DNA from: Nannobrachium achirus
Lineage: Eukaryota > Chordata > Actinopteri > Myctophiformes > Myctophidae
DNA length: 64,000 nt
NCBI GenBank assembly: GCA_963921795.1
Contig: OY997659.1
Span: 27,616,290-27,680,289, forward strand
Direction: 5' to 3'
A program made the position numbers and the translations under genes. Of this stretch, positions 11,267 to 24,016 are shown in pieces. The notes under the pieces are model-generated. The model did no database searches, was not told where the DNA came from, and worked only from the letters and a program-made list of their open reading frames with translations. Numbering within the stretch: position 1 is the first letter of the stretch; each line of letters opens with the position of its first letter.

Positions 11267-11975
11267 ATGCAACTGAAATAGACACTGGTGAATTCTCAAT
11301 GTGATTCTCTGTCCTGTAATAGACTTGAGGAGTACACGCCAGAGCTGTGGACATCTCTCATTGATGGGAAATTCCTGAGGGAGGACATGCAACTAAACTG
11401 CATGCATCTGTTATGTTGCAAAACTAGTCAAATCACTTTCATCAGCACCCCAGGGAGAAGGAAGCAGCAAAACCACAAGGGCGAAACCAGTGAGCAGCAA
11501 AAACCACGTAATACACAATCCTCAGTTTGATCCCATTACTCATAGGCCATTGTATCATGGCAATGTTCTGAGACCTGAATAGCGAACGGGCTAAAAGATT
11601 CTGAGTGGAAACAAGCATTTGTTATCTAATGAAATATTCAATAGGTTTATTTCACAAATTGAGCGCGGTGAGGTCCAGACTGGCAGAATAAGAGGTCTTC
11701 AGTGCATTTGGCCTCTGACTATAGGTGGCATAATCAAACGTCAGCATTATTCAGTATTCACACAAGCACGGCAATATACCCTCAATGGAAATATCGCATT
11801 GTCCACGGGCATATTCCTCTGGCAGAGAGTTTGACGATTATAAAGTAATGCGAGTTGTGGCGGATAAGGCTGATTCTTGTCTGGAAGACGTTATCGTGTG
11901 CATGTCAGGAGTGCCGTTCTGCCACATTAGGTAATTATTCATACGGGTTTTAGTGTCAGACGGAGCAGGGCTAGG

Positions 11976-12469
11976 CAGGGACGTGCTGGGCCCCTGATTC
12001 AGCCCGGGAAAAAGAGTTGGAGAGGCCCTCATTGCGCGCTATAGAGAGAGATCTCTCTCTATAGGTGGAAACCTTGTATGTCCAAAACCGTTTGTTTTGT
12101 ATTTATCATTTAAAAATGATTTAAACTAGTGAAAACAGCCGATCTACAAGCACACAACGCCTCGCGGTGCGAGGTGTTGTGTGCTTGACACTGCTTGTAG
12201 ATCTGCTGTTTTCACTACTTTTGTGCAACAGCCTTGTATGATGAAGCAAGGCTTTGCTTTGCGAAAAAAATTATAAATTTGGAACTTGGAGATACGAGGT
12301 TTCTGCCCGACAGTGACGATTTACTTTGTTGGCCGCCCAGCCCCCAAAACGGAACGAAGGCCGACATTTTATTTTTATTTTTTTTCCTAACGGCCGGCCT
12401 GGACCGGCCGGGAATGAACCAGCCGGTCGGGAGTTGTTCCCGCTTTTCCCAATGGCCAGCACGTCCCTG
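11976..12469. mobile_element. hAT MITE (CAGGGACGTGCTGG family), copy 1
   Basis: Ends CAGGGACGTGCTGG and CCAGCACGTCCCTG, with perfect 8-bp target duplications GGGCTAGG (11968-11975 and 12470-12477). The same family sits inverted at 58283-58729. Inside are a CTATAGAGAGAGATCTCTCT palindrome (about 12039-12064), a GGAAACCTTGTATGTCC-ended segment, and a hairpin at 12128-12216. No coding capacity. Confidence 0.95.
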
Positions 12470-12477
12470 GGGCTAGG

Positions 12478-14149
12478 CACACTCAAACCTACTGTCTGCT
12501 CCGCTGCTTCCATCAGCCTGCAACCAGTCTGCATCGTTGGACTACATCTCTGTCTGCAGCACACCTCACTGTCAACTGACAGGCCACAGATTGCTCCACC
12601 CACCTGGACCTAATTTGCCCGAGCCACCTGGGTAACACTTTGTGGAGAAAGAGCTCCTGCTATTGCTATTAATACCATTAAGACATTAACATAGAACATT
12701 GATTCCTGTTTAATTGGTGATGTACTGATTTGAATATGGTTGCATAATCACATAAGAACAAACACACGTGCGCACACAGAAACACCCACTTTGGTGGCTC
12801 CTACCATGGGCTGAACAATTTATTTATTCATTTTGTATTTCACATTAGGCAGTGGCCAATCTGGCTAGCCATCGTCAAAGAAAAAGGAAAAACAGTGCCC
12901 TCTCTGTTTTGTTCCGAGCATCGGAGTATCTGTTCTTGAGAGATTAGGCAGTGGCTGAATTCTAAGATAGTAAGAATCAAATATTCGTTATGGATACTTT
13001 GTTGGTCAAATAATTGAGTTATTGGTTTACAGATACAGTCAATGTCTTGTGAAAATCTCAGTGAAAGTGATATTTTGTTTGTTCTGTCCAGTTCTCTCCA
13101 GCCCATGTCAGTGTTCTAGTGGGTCTTGCTAAGAATGGTGCACCGTTGGCAATGAAAAGAGGAGTTTCAGACACTGCTTAAATAAATAACAGTATGAGTC
13201 ATTCTCTAGCAAGCAATGAAACAGTCTGGGTAAACATACAGCCGATGTAACAATGCATTTCAACATTGGGATGTTTTTTATTGCACTTTGTAAAGTAAAA
13301 TATATAGTTCATATGGCCCAAGTTCAAGCTATTTGCACTTATATAAAATGTATGGACAGATAAAAAAGGACCCTCATTATAATTGTAAAATGCTACTAAT
13401 TATTTATGACCTTAGTTGAAGTTGTTTTACGCAGCCAGACATTTGTAGTGCTGAAGAGTATTAAGCATTGGAGAATTCTATGGAAAGTGTTGAAAATGTT
13501 AACTTTAGGAGTTCGTCTTGTTGGTTGTTCCATTGTTTTTTGCCATGTAGACTGACAACCTGAGATGGTATTTTCATGGTCAAATTAACTGAGTCACCTT
13601 TGTCTGTTTTGTAAATGGAATTCTATCGATTTTTAGCAAATGTAGCAGGGCGCTTAAATGGTCTCCACCTCATAGCGTTTTCAAGGCTCTGCAACAGAGA
13701 AATGAAGACCCTGAAATCAATACTTGCCAAGACAATTTTCATTCATTAACATCAAGTTCCCAGCCTTTATCAAGAGTCAATTCCAGGAAAATGCCTTCAT
13801 TGCCAAATACATGAGACACACAAGGCCCACCCGGCACTGACAAGTAAACGAAAGTAATTAATTGCCATGGAGTAACTATTCCTGTAGCTTATTATAATAA
13901 TATTTTAGGAACAAATAGATTCCGGTTTTCACTTAATGGTGAATGGTACATTTATATGATACACTTCATACAGTACCTCGTATTGTGCAGTGTACATGGG
14001 CTCATGTAAAATACAAATGGCTCATTTCTATCTCCAAAAATGTTGTGTGATGATGTATTTGTAACAGCATTGAACACAAATGTTTGCATTTGCATAATGA
14101 GATCCAGCAGTGCATGAATGTGTGTGTTTATTGCGACCATAAGTCGCAG
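12478..14149. other. Unique-looking spacer
   Basis: No gene, TIR or tandem repeat recognised, although several stretches are of even composition. One TACAGTA scar near 13970. Confidence 0.35.
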
Positions 14150-15285
14150 TTATCTATGACCAGTAAGACTCCCTAATCGGGAGATAAGCGACCGTTGGTC
14201 GCTTATCTCCACAAATATCACAACCTCCACCTCTCACGTCATACGGGTAGCCATAGTTACACCTGGAATGTTGAATCTCCATATATGGAGATAACCTACG
14301 CATCACACAAAGTCTGACCTCACCAGCCCATACTTGGGCATGGACGACTTATATCTCCATATACGGAGATGGCCATATATGGAGATACGATGACATCACA
14401 GAGTCCACAGCTGATGATGTGGCGTGATGTCATACAATACACAAACAAGCCCTATATAAAGGGGCAATTCTCACCAGGGAAGAGAGCATTGCCTGGAATG
14501 TTGAATCTCCATATATGGAGATAACCTACGCATCACACAAAGTCTGACCTCACCAGTCCATACTTGGGCATGGACGACTTATATCTCCATATACGGAGAT
14601 GGCCATATATGGAGATACGATGACATCACAGAGTCCACAGCTGATGATGTGGCGTGATGTCATACAATAAACAAACAAGCCCTATATACTGATGCGATAC
14701 GATGACATCACAGAGTCCACAGCTGATGATGTGGCGTGATGTCATACAATAAACAAACAAGCCCTATATACTGATGCGGAGATATGAGCAGGGCAAAGGT
14801 GTGACGTGTGACGTGTGACCGACCGACCGACCGACCGACCGACCGACCGACCGACCGACCGACCGACGGACGGCCGGTGGAGGTTTTCATAGTAAACTGC
14901 TCCCTGACGGTCGCAAAACCTGTCACATCTTGTCCGTATGTGACAAGATGTCCGTCCGAGTAACGCCTCAATGTCTATAACTGCTGACCTGTTTGTTTAC
15001 ATTGTGATGTCACATTGTTGTGACATCACCTCATCAAACCCTGGATATCCATACATGGAGACAACTGGATCACCACCTAGATCTCCATATATAGAGCTGA
15101 CCTCTACATCTGATTCCCAGAAGATGCCCTGTTAGGGCAACCACACTAATAGAATTCATTTTATGCCCATCAATATTAAGCCCATATCTGGGAATGCCCA
15201 TACAATAGAATCCCTTTTATGCCATCAATATTAAGCCCATATTGCACGACCTTGCCCTCTAGGACAAGGTCGCTTTTTGCCCTTA
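14150..15285. repeat. CArG/CRE-rich interspersed repeat with 230-bp tandem duplication
   Basis: A 230-bp unit starting CCTGGAATGTTGAATCTCC occurs at 14262 and 14492; a third partial copy of its end (from CGATGACATCACAG) follows near 14700. Each unit holds two CCATATATGG words (14279, 14373; 14509, 14603), TGACATCA and TGATGTCA words, and CCCTATATA; the first reads CTATATAAAGGGG at about 14452. Hairpins flank the block: GGAGATAAGCGACC with its complement (about 14179-14209) and CGACCTTG with CAAGGTCG (15247-15272). Sequence and motifs match the 36.9-38.8 kb and 54.4 kb repeats, so this is probably a non-autonomous Helitron-like element. Confidence 0.75.
14817..14868. repeat. (GACC)n microsatellite
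   Basis: About 12 uninterrupted GACC units following two GTGACGT words, inside the 14-15 kb repeat. Confidence 0.97.
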
Positions 15286-15300
15286 GGCGTCTTACAGGTA

Positions 15301-15317
15301 CCGGTATGTGTGTGCGC

Positions 15318-15404
<87 letters not shown>
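15301..15404. repeat. (GT)n microsatellite
   Basis: About 100 bp of GT with two GC interruptions, beginning next to a TACCGGTA word and followed by TACTGTA. Confidence 0.98.
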
Positions 15405-16091
15405 ATAGTACTGTATGTAACCTAAAGTCTTCTGTTTAGGCGGTGACAGCCAAAACTGGTTTTAATGGCCATCATTCCCCCTGAAACTGCAGCCATTCAG
15501 TCATTCACAGAGGAAAAAGTCCAAGGTATTGTCAAGGTATCTCTTCCATTTTTTCTGCCTCCCTCCCTGAACTGCTATTCAGTGCAGGAGCTACAGTAAG
15601 TAAATACTGTATATGCATTTGGCGCAAGGTTACTTAATCAAGCTGATAATCGATCGATAGCGGGGACCGCTACATTGTGTGGAAAACGGATATGGATCGA
15701 TGGGGTTTATCTCCTGCGCTCTGGATTGACTTGCTGTCACTGCAACAAAAGAGAAAGGCAAGGTCCTCCAAATCACCTCGTGGGCTCTCTGCGGTTGGAT
15801 GAGACTCCTGTCAACCCACGCGGGATGCGAGGGGCAGCGGCCACAGCATGGTCAGGTGCTGCAGGATGGAACGCATATCGATCTCCTTTCGGCTTTGGAG
15901 ATTTCCTTCAGCATACCAACACAGTAGGCCGGTTAAGCTCATCATAGTGAAATAAAGATTTCTCTAACTTTTACGACTGCATGACAATTAGTAGCGCCGC
16001 TGGTGTGGATGAGCTATTTGTTTGACATGGTAATCTACCGATAGGTCTTTTTAACCACTTAAGCGCCGTTTAAAAAATAGTAAATCCTTCT

Positions 16092-16138
16092 GATCTACAA
16101 GACCACAATGCATTGTGACATGTCTACACTTGTAGATC
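16092..16138. repeat. GATCTACAAG hairpin
   Basis: GATCTACAAG (16092-16101) and CTTGTAGATC (16129-16138) form perfect arms around a CATTGTG-rich loop. Nearby AACCACTTAAGCGCC resembles the flank of the hairpin at 45730. The host element is not delimited. Confidence 0.8.
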
Positions 16139-16159
16139 TGCTAATTTCACAATATTTTT

Positions 16160-19100
16160 GTTATGTTTTAACAGTTTTCACCTAGACCTTCATGGCCAAA
16201 ATAGGGACACCTGGGTTAAAGTGGTTGAGGAACAAAGCAGGATGAGACTAAATGGGAACAAAGTCATGATGGCCATTATGGGCTATGGGTATGTTGCATA
16301 CCAGGAAATGATTTTTACCATGGAAAATCCGCCATTTCAAACATTCAAACAAGATATAAATACTGTACATACGCTACAGTGGTTCACTGCAACTAAAGTA
16401 TAGTTTCTATTAATCTTTTCAATTCTGCCAACATGAGCGTGGGAGAGAAACCTTGGACTTTTCCATTAGATCACCGTGTCACAGGTAATGAGTCCAATAG
16501 ACTTTTAAAGACCTGTTTTCTGGAGCTGTGTTATTGATGTTGCATAGCCGTGGCATGCTGTCAGTTAACAAGATATGTGATTTATCTATCTCAGCACATC
16601 TCCCTTAACAGAGCGGAATTTAAAAGTAGGAGGCAGCGGCCTGGGCCCAAATTGAGATAAATAACTACTGTTTCAATTATTTAGGCTCATCATAGTGAAA
16701 TGAAGATTGTTCTCTGTTCCAGCTGCATGACAATGAAACTGAAGAACTAGGGCAAATGATGGTGATTCATATTTGATGGCTCATTTAATAAAGTTTCCAC
16801 TTAAAGCTTTTACCTCTAACTTTAGTTCAAGGATATTTTCTTCTGCACTTTGACAGCATAACGCCAGACATAAAGTAAACAACCTCATTATAGGTCTGTC
16901 CTTTAGCCGGCAAAGTTATCCAGCATAGGGCACGCCTCTTTACGTGCAAGCCTGCGTCTAGAATTTAGTTTAATTAAACCAGCAGATGAGCATTACGGTA
17001 GAGACTGGCTAAGCACCTGCTGGTTTCATCTCTGGCAGCAACAGTTGTGAACATTTCCAGCTGTGAGTTACTCGACAAGAGACTTGACTCTGCAATGCCC
17101 ACTTCCAGCGCTAAAGTGTCCTTGAGCAAGTTACAAAACTTTTAAATGGTGGAAGGACGCTGCATTTGAATCCGATAAAATACCGGTGTCTTTTACGAGT
17201 GAGGTTAACGGTTTACTTACTATGTAAAGTAGCAGATGAAGTAGCTTTCCTGTAAAAAATCATGGATTGTTTTCTGACAAAAGTAGCAAATAACAAACGC
17301 AAGAGCAACATCTGAAGTAGACCTCTCTTTTAGAAGAATTCAATAGATATTGAGCACCTTTGATGTATTGTGTTTTTAGCTATTGTCTTCAGCTGCCATA
17401 GATATTAGACATAATATTACTCCTACACTTACTCATGATTGCAAACAAAGGCTGACATATTCGGTTTGCCGGTACAGGGCGACTCCACTGGACCGGCGTT
17501 AAGGGAAAGATAAGGCCCCCAGTAATAGCTTTGACCTATTACCACGCTCATCTCTCTTCTCTCCTCTTAGCCCGCCCTGCCCTCCAGCATCTGGGCTTCT
17601 CAGCCATTTATTACTTGTGCAGTAATCTCGGGGAGCACTTGGGGTCCGTGCCAGCCATTGGCCTCGTGCTTGGACAACAAGATTTCCTCATGTAGCCGAG
17701 CATCCACCTAATCTATCTCCTCACTGCTCATCCGCTCTGCTCCACAGGCTGCACACAGCAGCCCAAGAAACCAACTGTTCAGTCCTACTCCTGGGATCAT
17801 CAATACCACTGCCGATCTTTCTCCTCAATGTTACAAATTACAATTTAGGCATCTGGAGACGCTCTTAATCCAGAGCGTCAGAGGTATAACCAGAGGTAAT
17901 AAATACCAAATAAATACCGGTACATCAAATGCATAGAAATAGTAATCTAGGATCATAGGTTAACCAAGAACCTATCATCAGTCTAACAGTAGAATAACCA
18001 AAAAATAATAATAATCTGTACATTGAAACACACTAAAGACCTTTTTCCAGAGCTCTGCCATGTAGCTGCAGTGTCGCTGTTCGAAGCGGTGCCACTTGAC
18101 ACCACAGTTATGGTTGCCACTTTGAGAAATCAATTTATAGGATGCCAGGTCAACATGGCATTCGTCCTCTAAATTACAATTTAGCCTTTGCATAAGCCTG
18201 CAAGGTCGTAGAGGCAATGTTCTAATGCTTAATTTATTCTCTGTACAGCGCTTTGAGTTTAAGGCTATTTAGTCTTATTCTTAGTCTTGTGAATCATTGG
18301 TCTGAACTTGGCTTTAGAGACGTCCTCCCATGAGCTAATGCAAAATGAGACAAATTCCTTTTTTCCCCTGATATGAGCACGGCATGCTGTATCTGAGCTT
18401 ACTGTATCTTTCCTTGAGAGAGTGGTTGTCATGAGATTCATGTGAATGCGTAAAACGTTTTATTTGAATATTATAGCTCCCTAAATTCTTTCAAGCTTTC
18501 GCTTTGCAGTCTGAAAGGCCATTTTCCGCAATGTGCTTTGAATATATATAAACGAGCAGAATGGCGGATCCAAGGAGGGGCTCTAGCGAAGGAGATGATC
18601 TCCTGTAATATATCACTGATGTCCTCTGAACAGTAATCCCTACATGGGAGAGACAGCTCCGCGGCGTGATGTAGCGTTCAGATAAAAAGTCAAAGAGTGA
18701 GCAGCCTCATTTCACAGCGATGCTCCCCGGGCAATTTTGCAGGGGAGAGCAAAGAAGAGGCCTGTGTAATGGGACAGAAGAAAAGACAGTTGCACTGTGA
18801 AAGCTGTGTCCTTGACGTGAGGCAGGGTCACAGCCCTCCATCCCTAATTACCACAGTGAGGCCATGCTGGTTGGTTTGGCACTTCTCTCAGGAAAAATGC
18901 TGAGATCTCACAGCATGGACACAATGACATGTTGACAAGGTGAAAAAAAGAAGCAAAGGGGGGGAAAAAAACCAACAACAACACTATTATAAGAACAGAG
19001 TATACTGAATTATTTACGATGTACACACGTTGCAAAATGTAGCTCCAAAACAACAAGCCTTTTCTCACATTAAGTGAAAAGTCAAGTGCAATTCTGTCAG

Positions 19101-19237
19101 GGGTGAGATAGTTTGACACATTTTGGTATATTTCTACTTTGCTAGTGATTCGGTAATGCCTTCAAATAAGGAATGAAAATGCAGAAAATTCACAGGCAAA
19201 TGATCTAAAAAAAAAAGAAAAGACGGCGAGAGATTTA
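16160..19237. other. Mostly unique spacer, possible conserved non-coding sequence near 18300-18790
   Basis: No gene recognised. The 18300-18790 part has even base composition, few repeats and motif-rich text such as CATGAGCTAATGC and TTTCACAGCGATG, as in vertebrate conserved non-coding elements. This is only an impression. Confidence 0.3.
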
Positions 19238-19245
19238 TTTGAATA

Positions 19246-19620
19246 CAGTGGTTCTCAAACCCCAAGTGGGGTCCCCAAATTATTTTGTGGGGTCCACAGA
19301 TGATTAGCTTAATGTAAAAAAAAAAAAAAAACTCTCACTCAACGGTAAACAAACCTACATAAGTGTATACAGGGTGTCTGCGAATTTATGAAGTGACAAT
19401 TTAAGGACTTTCAAGACCGTTTTAATACCAAACTGTCCAAACAGTCAAATGGCGAGAGGCAAGAGGCGAACATTGTGAAAGGTTGCAATATTTATCTGTG
19501 GAACAGAGTCACATTAAATGTAATACCTACAATTCCAAGTGCTTGTCAGGTGGGGGTCCCCAGTTCATATGTATAGGTTTATTTTGGGGGTCACGGCCAA
19601 ACATTTTTTGAAAACCCCTG
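19246..19620. mobile_element. hAT element (CAGTGGTTCTCAAACC end)
   Basis: Left end CAGTGGTTCTCAAACC and right end (reverse complement) CAGGGGTTTTCAAAA, with near-identical 8-bp flanks TTTGAATA (19238-19245) and TTTTAATA (19621-19628). The interior aligns with 61890-62220, but lacks the hairpin present there. Confidence 0.88.
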
Positions 19621-19628
19621 TTTTAATA

Positions 19629-21895
19629 GGATGCAATGTAACGTGGTAAACAAATAGGACTGACCGTAGAACTTAAAAAAATACATTTGCTACAGTAAGT
19701 ATAGAGTACCACAAACTTCAACACAACACCAGAAATAAGTAACCAATAACACAACTGTATATACAGCAAGCAACCTGTGCTCAGACCAAACAAATTGCAA
19801 TTCAACTGAAGTAGCCACTGACTTGCCATCTCGTGCAACACCAAAGTTAAATCAATAAATAAATAAATACATTCCAAGCAAGAATGTCCTACTAGAATAG
19901 TGGATCAGACCAGAATATAAAGCTACCTTGGCATGATGTGTTGCGCCCAGCAGCTTTAAACCACAGACCACAATGGGAGGACTGTCACAGGCTGGGTATC
20001 TCTGATCCAGTCTCCCCCTGTATCTCTCAGTCTCTCCCTGCCCTGGCCAAGTCGAAAACCCACAGCCTTCCCAAAGCTCCACTTTGCCACATATTAAGCT
20101 TTAATGCGACTCCTCTGTCTATTGATTTGCTAGCCATGAATTTGCAGTCCCGCTTTGATGTCATTGTGATACCACTGTATGGAAGATTACTGATAAAATT
20201 ATAGAGGGTTTAGCCGGTAAGCTTGTTATTTCGGGGGATTATTCGGGGTGCAGCTGAATTATTCTTTTTTGGGCACACAAACTGGATTATGCGTCTCTGT
20301 TCTACAGCTGTGATATCACATACTCATCAACTGATATATTATTATGGCCATGAACTCCCTCCACTGCTCAGGAGGACCAGTGTTGATTGGGAGGGGGAAA
20401 GCTCTGAGTGAAGGATTTCACCGGCTTGGCAACAAGCTCTGCAACACGACTAAAATATAAACTGTGCGATGGAGCTAGGGAACTGAGCATTACCAAATCA
20501 ACAAACGTAACGCAAAACCAACGGACATAATGCAAAGGGACCATTTTGCAACTACAGAAAGTGCATGATAAAAGTGGAGTATTGACTGAATGACTGCCGT
20601 TGACGTTGTGCTTCTAAAGCTGTGAGTCAGTATGTGACGTTGTAATTATTTGGCCATTTTCTGCGTTATGCCAAATGCCTTGTTGTTTTTGTCCCTCTGT
20701 TTTATTACAAGGGAAAGGTATTTCAGTTTCTCTTGACCTGCAGGAACCCTATTACTGTATGGCTGGCTAGCTTGACTCCACCAGAAAAATGACCTGTAGG
20801 TTCTACAGTCCTGGGTACAGTCCACTGGTCCCTCCTCTCTTGAGCTCATTCCTCTATGCGGAGGAGCAGAATGAGCTATAAACTCAACCTTTTATTCTTT
20901 ACTTGGACCCATCAAATACTGCGTTTTTCTTTATCTGGGGACTGAATGTCCAATCTCTACACAAATTCAGACTGGAGGAGTAGATTTGAATCTTGAGAAG
21001 ATGCTTTAAACTCTCCTCGAAAACCTCTGTTAATGTATGGCTGTGAGGAGCAACCATTCATCGCCTGCTCTTATCTATGTAGAAGTTGCGGTTCACCTTG
21101 ACATTAAAAGTCTGTGGAGCTACCGTAAAAAGTATAAAATAATACTGCATTGCAAAAAAAACAAAAAAACAACACTAGTCAGGCCTATTTTGTGATTTGT
21201 CTAAAAAGGACTAATTGTTTGGCTCATTGTTGGCTGTTACAACTTCCTCAAATCTCCCTCTTTACAACTGAGGGGGAAACAAAGCATCTGATAACATCTC
21301 TTCTGTTAATCTCACTCCACTGAACTTTTTCCTTACCCACTCCACTGCCCATAAAGAGCATCTGCAGGAAAACGATAGTGTTGCAGATTAGCGAGGATGT
21401 CTGTTTATTTATCTACGGCATGCTGTTAATAAGTAATTTGTTTTATCGATCACAGAGTTGCATCGTTTTTAGAGTGGGCTTAGGCATCAATGTCTGTTCT
21501 GTTTGTACCAAGGCCAAGGACCACAATGGAAACAAGTCTCTGACTTTATTACATTTTCTTATCCTCGACCTGTTATTTCCGTGAATGCACAGTACTTGTA
21601 TTTCTCTTTTTTTAACATAACGTTCAAATAAATCAACGTTATGTTAGGAGGACCTGATTTCAGTCTCACCTGATAAGCACTCGTCCCCCTGCGCACCCAT
21701 CACAATCCATCTTCCATCTGATGATAATAACTCCTCCCTTGCTCCCCTGATTCCAATGACCTTTGATGATAGCTATGCCCTTTTCTTCTCCCCTCTTGCC
21801 AATCAGTGAGTTGTATGTGCACCTTGCCATGTCTACCTATCACTTGTGCTTTTTATCTCGCATCCTTCCACCAATCCATCCTCCACTCCTTCCAT
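19629..21895. other. Unique-looking spacer
   Basis: No gene or element recognised. Scar-like TACAGTA near 19692 and TACTGTA near 20754. Confidence 0.35.
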
Positions 21896-22353
21896 GGCTA
21901 TAGGGGCATCGCAGATTTGTCTTGGGAAACTTGTGGGAGCCAATCAAAGTTGGGCTCTCATAGACTTTACTATAGAGTAAAATAATTCAAAAAATAAATA
22001 TGCTTTAAGTAGCATGTGAGGGGTCAAACTATGTGTTTTTCGGGATTCTGAATCCAATGCAAGCATTTGTTTTGCACGAAAAACATTCCTTTCCGAGAAA
22101 TGGCCGCCACAAAACTGTGAAAAGTGATGACTCGTCACTAAACCATAGTTTTATGGGGTCCGTTTTTAGCCCAAGGAATGTTTTTCCTGCAAAACATTCA
22201 GAATCCCGAAAAACACCTAGTTTGACCCCTCACATGCTACCTAAAGCATATTTATTTTTTGTATTATTTTACTCTATAGTAAAGTCTATGAGAGCCCAAC
22301 TTTGATTGGCCCCCACAAGTTTCCCAAAACAAATCTGCGATGCCCCTATAGCC
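21896..22353. repeat. Long inverted repeat (foldback element), about 458 bp
   Basis: The whole segment folds on itself around about 22126. Left arm from GGCTATAGGGGCATCGC (21896) and right arm ending GATGCCCCTATAGCC (22353) match over most of about 220 bp, including CCAATCAAAGTTGGGCTCTC and its complement. TA may be the target. The centre is the most diverged part. Confidence 0.9.
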
Positions 22354-22531
22354 AAAAATGTTCCATATGGCATGTTCTAACTGTGTGCCAAATTTAATGC
22401 TCCTTTCATAAAGTGCACGATTCCATCAAAATACTGCCCCAAACGCCTGGACTATTACAGGTTCCTGCACAATGGGGGCTCCTCTGAGAAGTCCAAATAA
22501 GCTCAAGCTCATTGGACACCACACGAAAAAG

Positions 22532-22756
22532 TAGGGTTGGTATCCGGAAACCGGAGGAATCGGAGGAACCGGTGCCACCGGTTATATTATACCATGGGTC
22601 CATTTGTTTCCATTTGTACACTCTCAGGGTTACTACAGTCCTGTTAGGGTCCATTTGGAACCCCCTAGGGATCATTAAAGGGAACCGTTAAGGAATCGGA
22701 CCGTTAAGAGGGACGCAGAATCGTAAAAATCTTCAAGGATCCAATTCCCAACCCTA
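22532..22756. mobile_element. MITE with TAGGGTTGG ends
   Basis: Ends TAGGGTTGGTATCC and, reversed, TAGGGTTGGGAATTGG. Flanking 8-mers CGAAAAAG and CTCAACAG match only partly. GC-rich CCGGAGGAA-type repeats lie inside the left end. Confidence 0.65.
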
Positions 22757-23079
22757 CTCAACAGACCCCTTTAGAACCATCTGAATCACAGAGGCCCTGC
22801 ATACTTATCATTCCCATACTGTGTCTTCCTCTGCCCCTTCACTTCTCCCTTACTCCCTTTGCATCAATTCCCTCAGTTGTACTCCGTCCCTCTCTCTTCT
22901 CCACATTCTCTTTGGCTTACAGGCCCGTCCTCCATTCCCCTCACCACTCGTCCCATCTTCTTTTCAACATACAAAATGAATTTCTAAAATAAACTAGACG
23001 GCAGTTCAGAGCAGCAAAGGCAGGTGCAATATGTTGTCTTTCTTGTTTTGCTTTTTAGTTTTTTTTAATTCTAGCAGTG

Positions 23080-23505
23080 ACAGTTTATGGATAAAGTTTA
23101 TCAATAGACTTCTTCAGGCCAGCCGCGAAAAAATGCATTACAGCCATCTAAAGATAAAAGCGTGCATCAGTTGGTGTTTCTTAAGTGAAAAAATGCTGTC
23201 TTGGTCACCATGTCTATAGGAGATTGAAAATTGAGGTCTCAGCATCCAAGATAACTCCCCGGGTTCTAACCTCAGATTTTGTCTGTTGAGCCAGGCTTCA
23301 CATCTCTTTTTTGCAGCTTGTCTATTTTAGAAAGAGGTCCCACTAGCATAACTGCTGTCTTTTCTTCATTTAATTCCAGACATTTTTTGTTCATCCATTT
23401 ATTTATGTCCGCTAGACAGGATGCAAGAACGCTCATAGCATTCGGATCATCTGGCTCAGCAAAATCTGCACCATATAATGCTGTATTATCTTGTATAAAG
23501 GAAGT
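23080..23505 (-). pseudogene. L2-like LINE reverse transcriptase fragment
   Basis: On the minus strand, 23505-23280 encodes DNTALYGADFAEPDDPN, then LASCLADINKWMNKKCLELN and NEEKTAVMLVGP, typical of the region just after the RT active site of L2/CR1-type LINEs. The active site itself is altered: DN stands where DD is expected. Further downstream, in shifted frames, the strand still encodes VRNLGVILDAE, VTKTAFFHLRN and DGCNAFF, again L2-like. Frame changes and stops show it is dead. 5' truncation is normal for LINE copies. Subfamily not determined. Confidence 0.82.
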
Positions 23506-24016
23506 ATGTACAAGGAGAATAAATGATGTCTTAGAAATACGGTACTCAAATGACAAACAATTGTTAATTTTATTTCTTAAGAAATTGATAATCATCCACA
23601 GCAGTATAAAATGGCAAATTCATGGATTTTAAATGGAGGGATTCTTGTGAGACCAGCAATGTTGGTATTTTGGAGCTCAGCAACATTTTGAAAGTTACAT
23701 TATGAGTGGCCTAATAGGAGCTGAGGGCACGGTCACACTGCACTTTAAATCTACTTATATGGGGTTGAAATAAATCTCCCTTCCCATTGAAAAGCACTGG
23801 CAGAATCCGCCCTCATAGGTAGAATTAAAGTTTGACGTGCCCTGTGTTAGTAAGCTAGTCATTAAAAAGCAGATTTGGCGAGGAACTGCGGTACTTTGTC
23901 TGTTCTCTGTTTTCCTGTAAGAAAGACAAGCTGAATTAAAGGGAGTGTTTATTTAATTTCAAACAGGTTGCTACTGGTTAGGGTTCAATTCTTGTCATCA
24001 TCTATAAAAGAACTGG

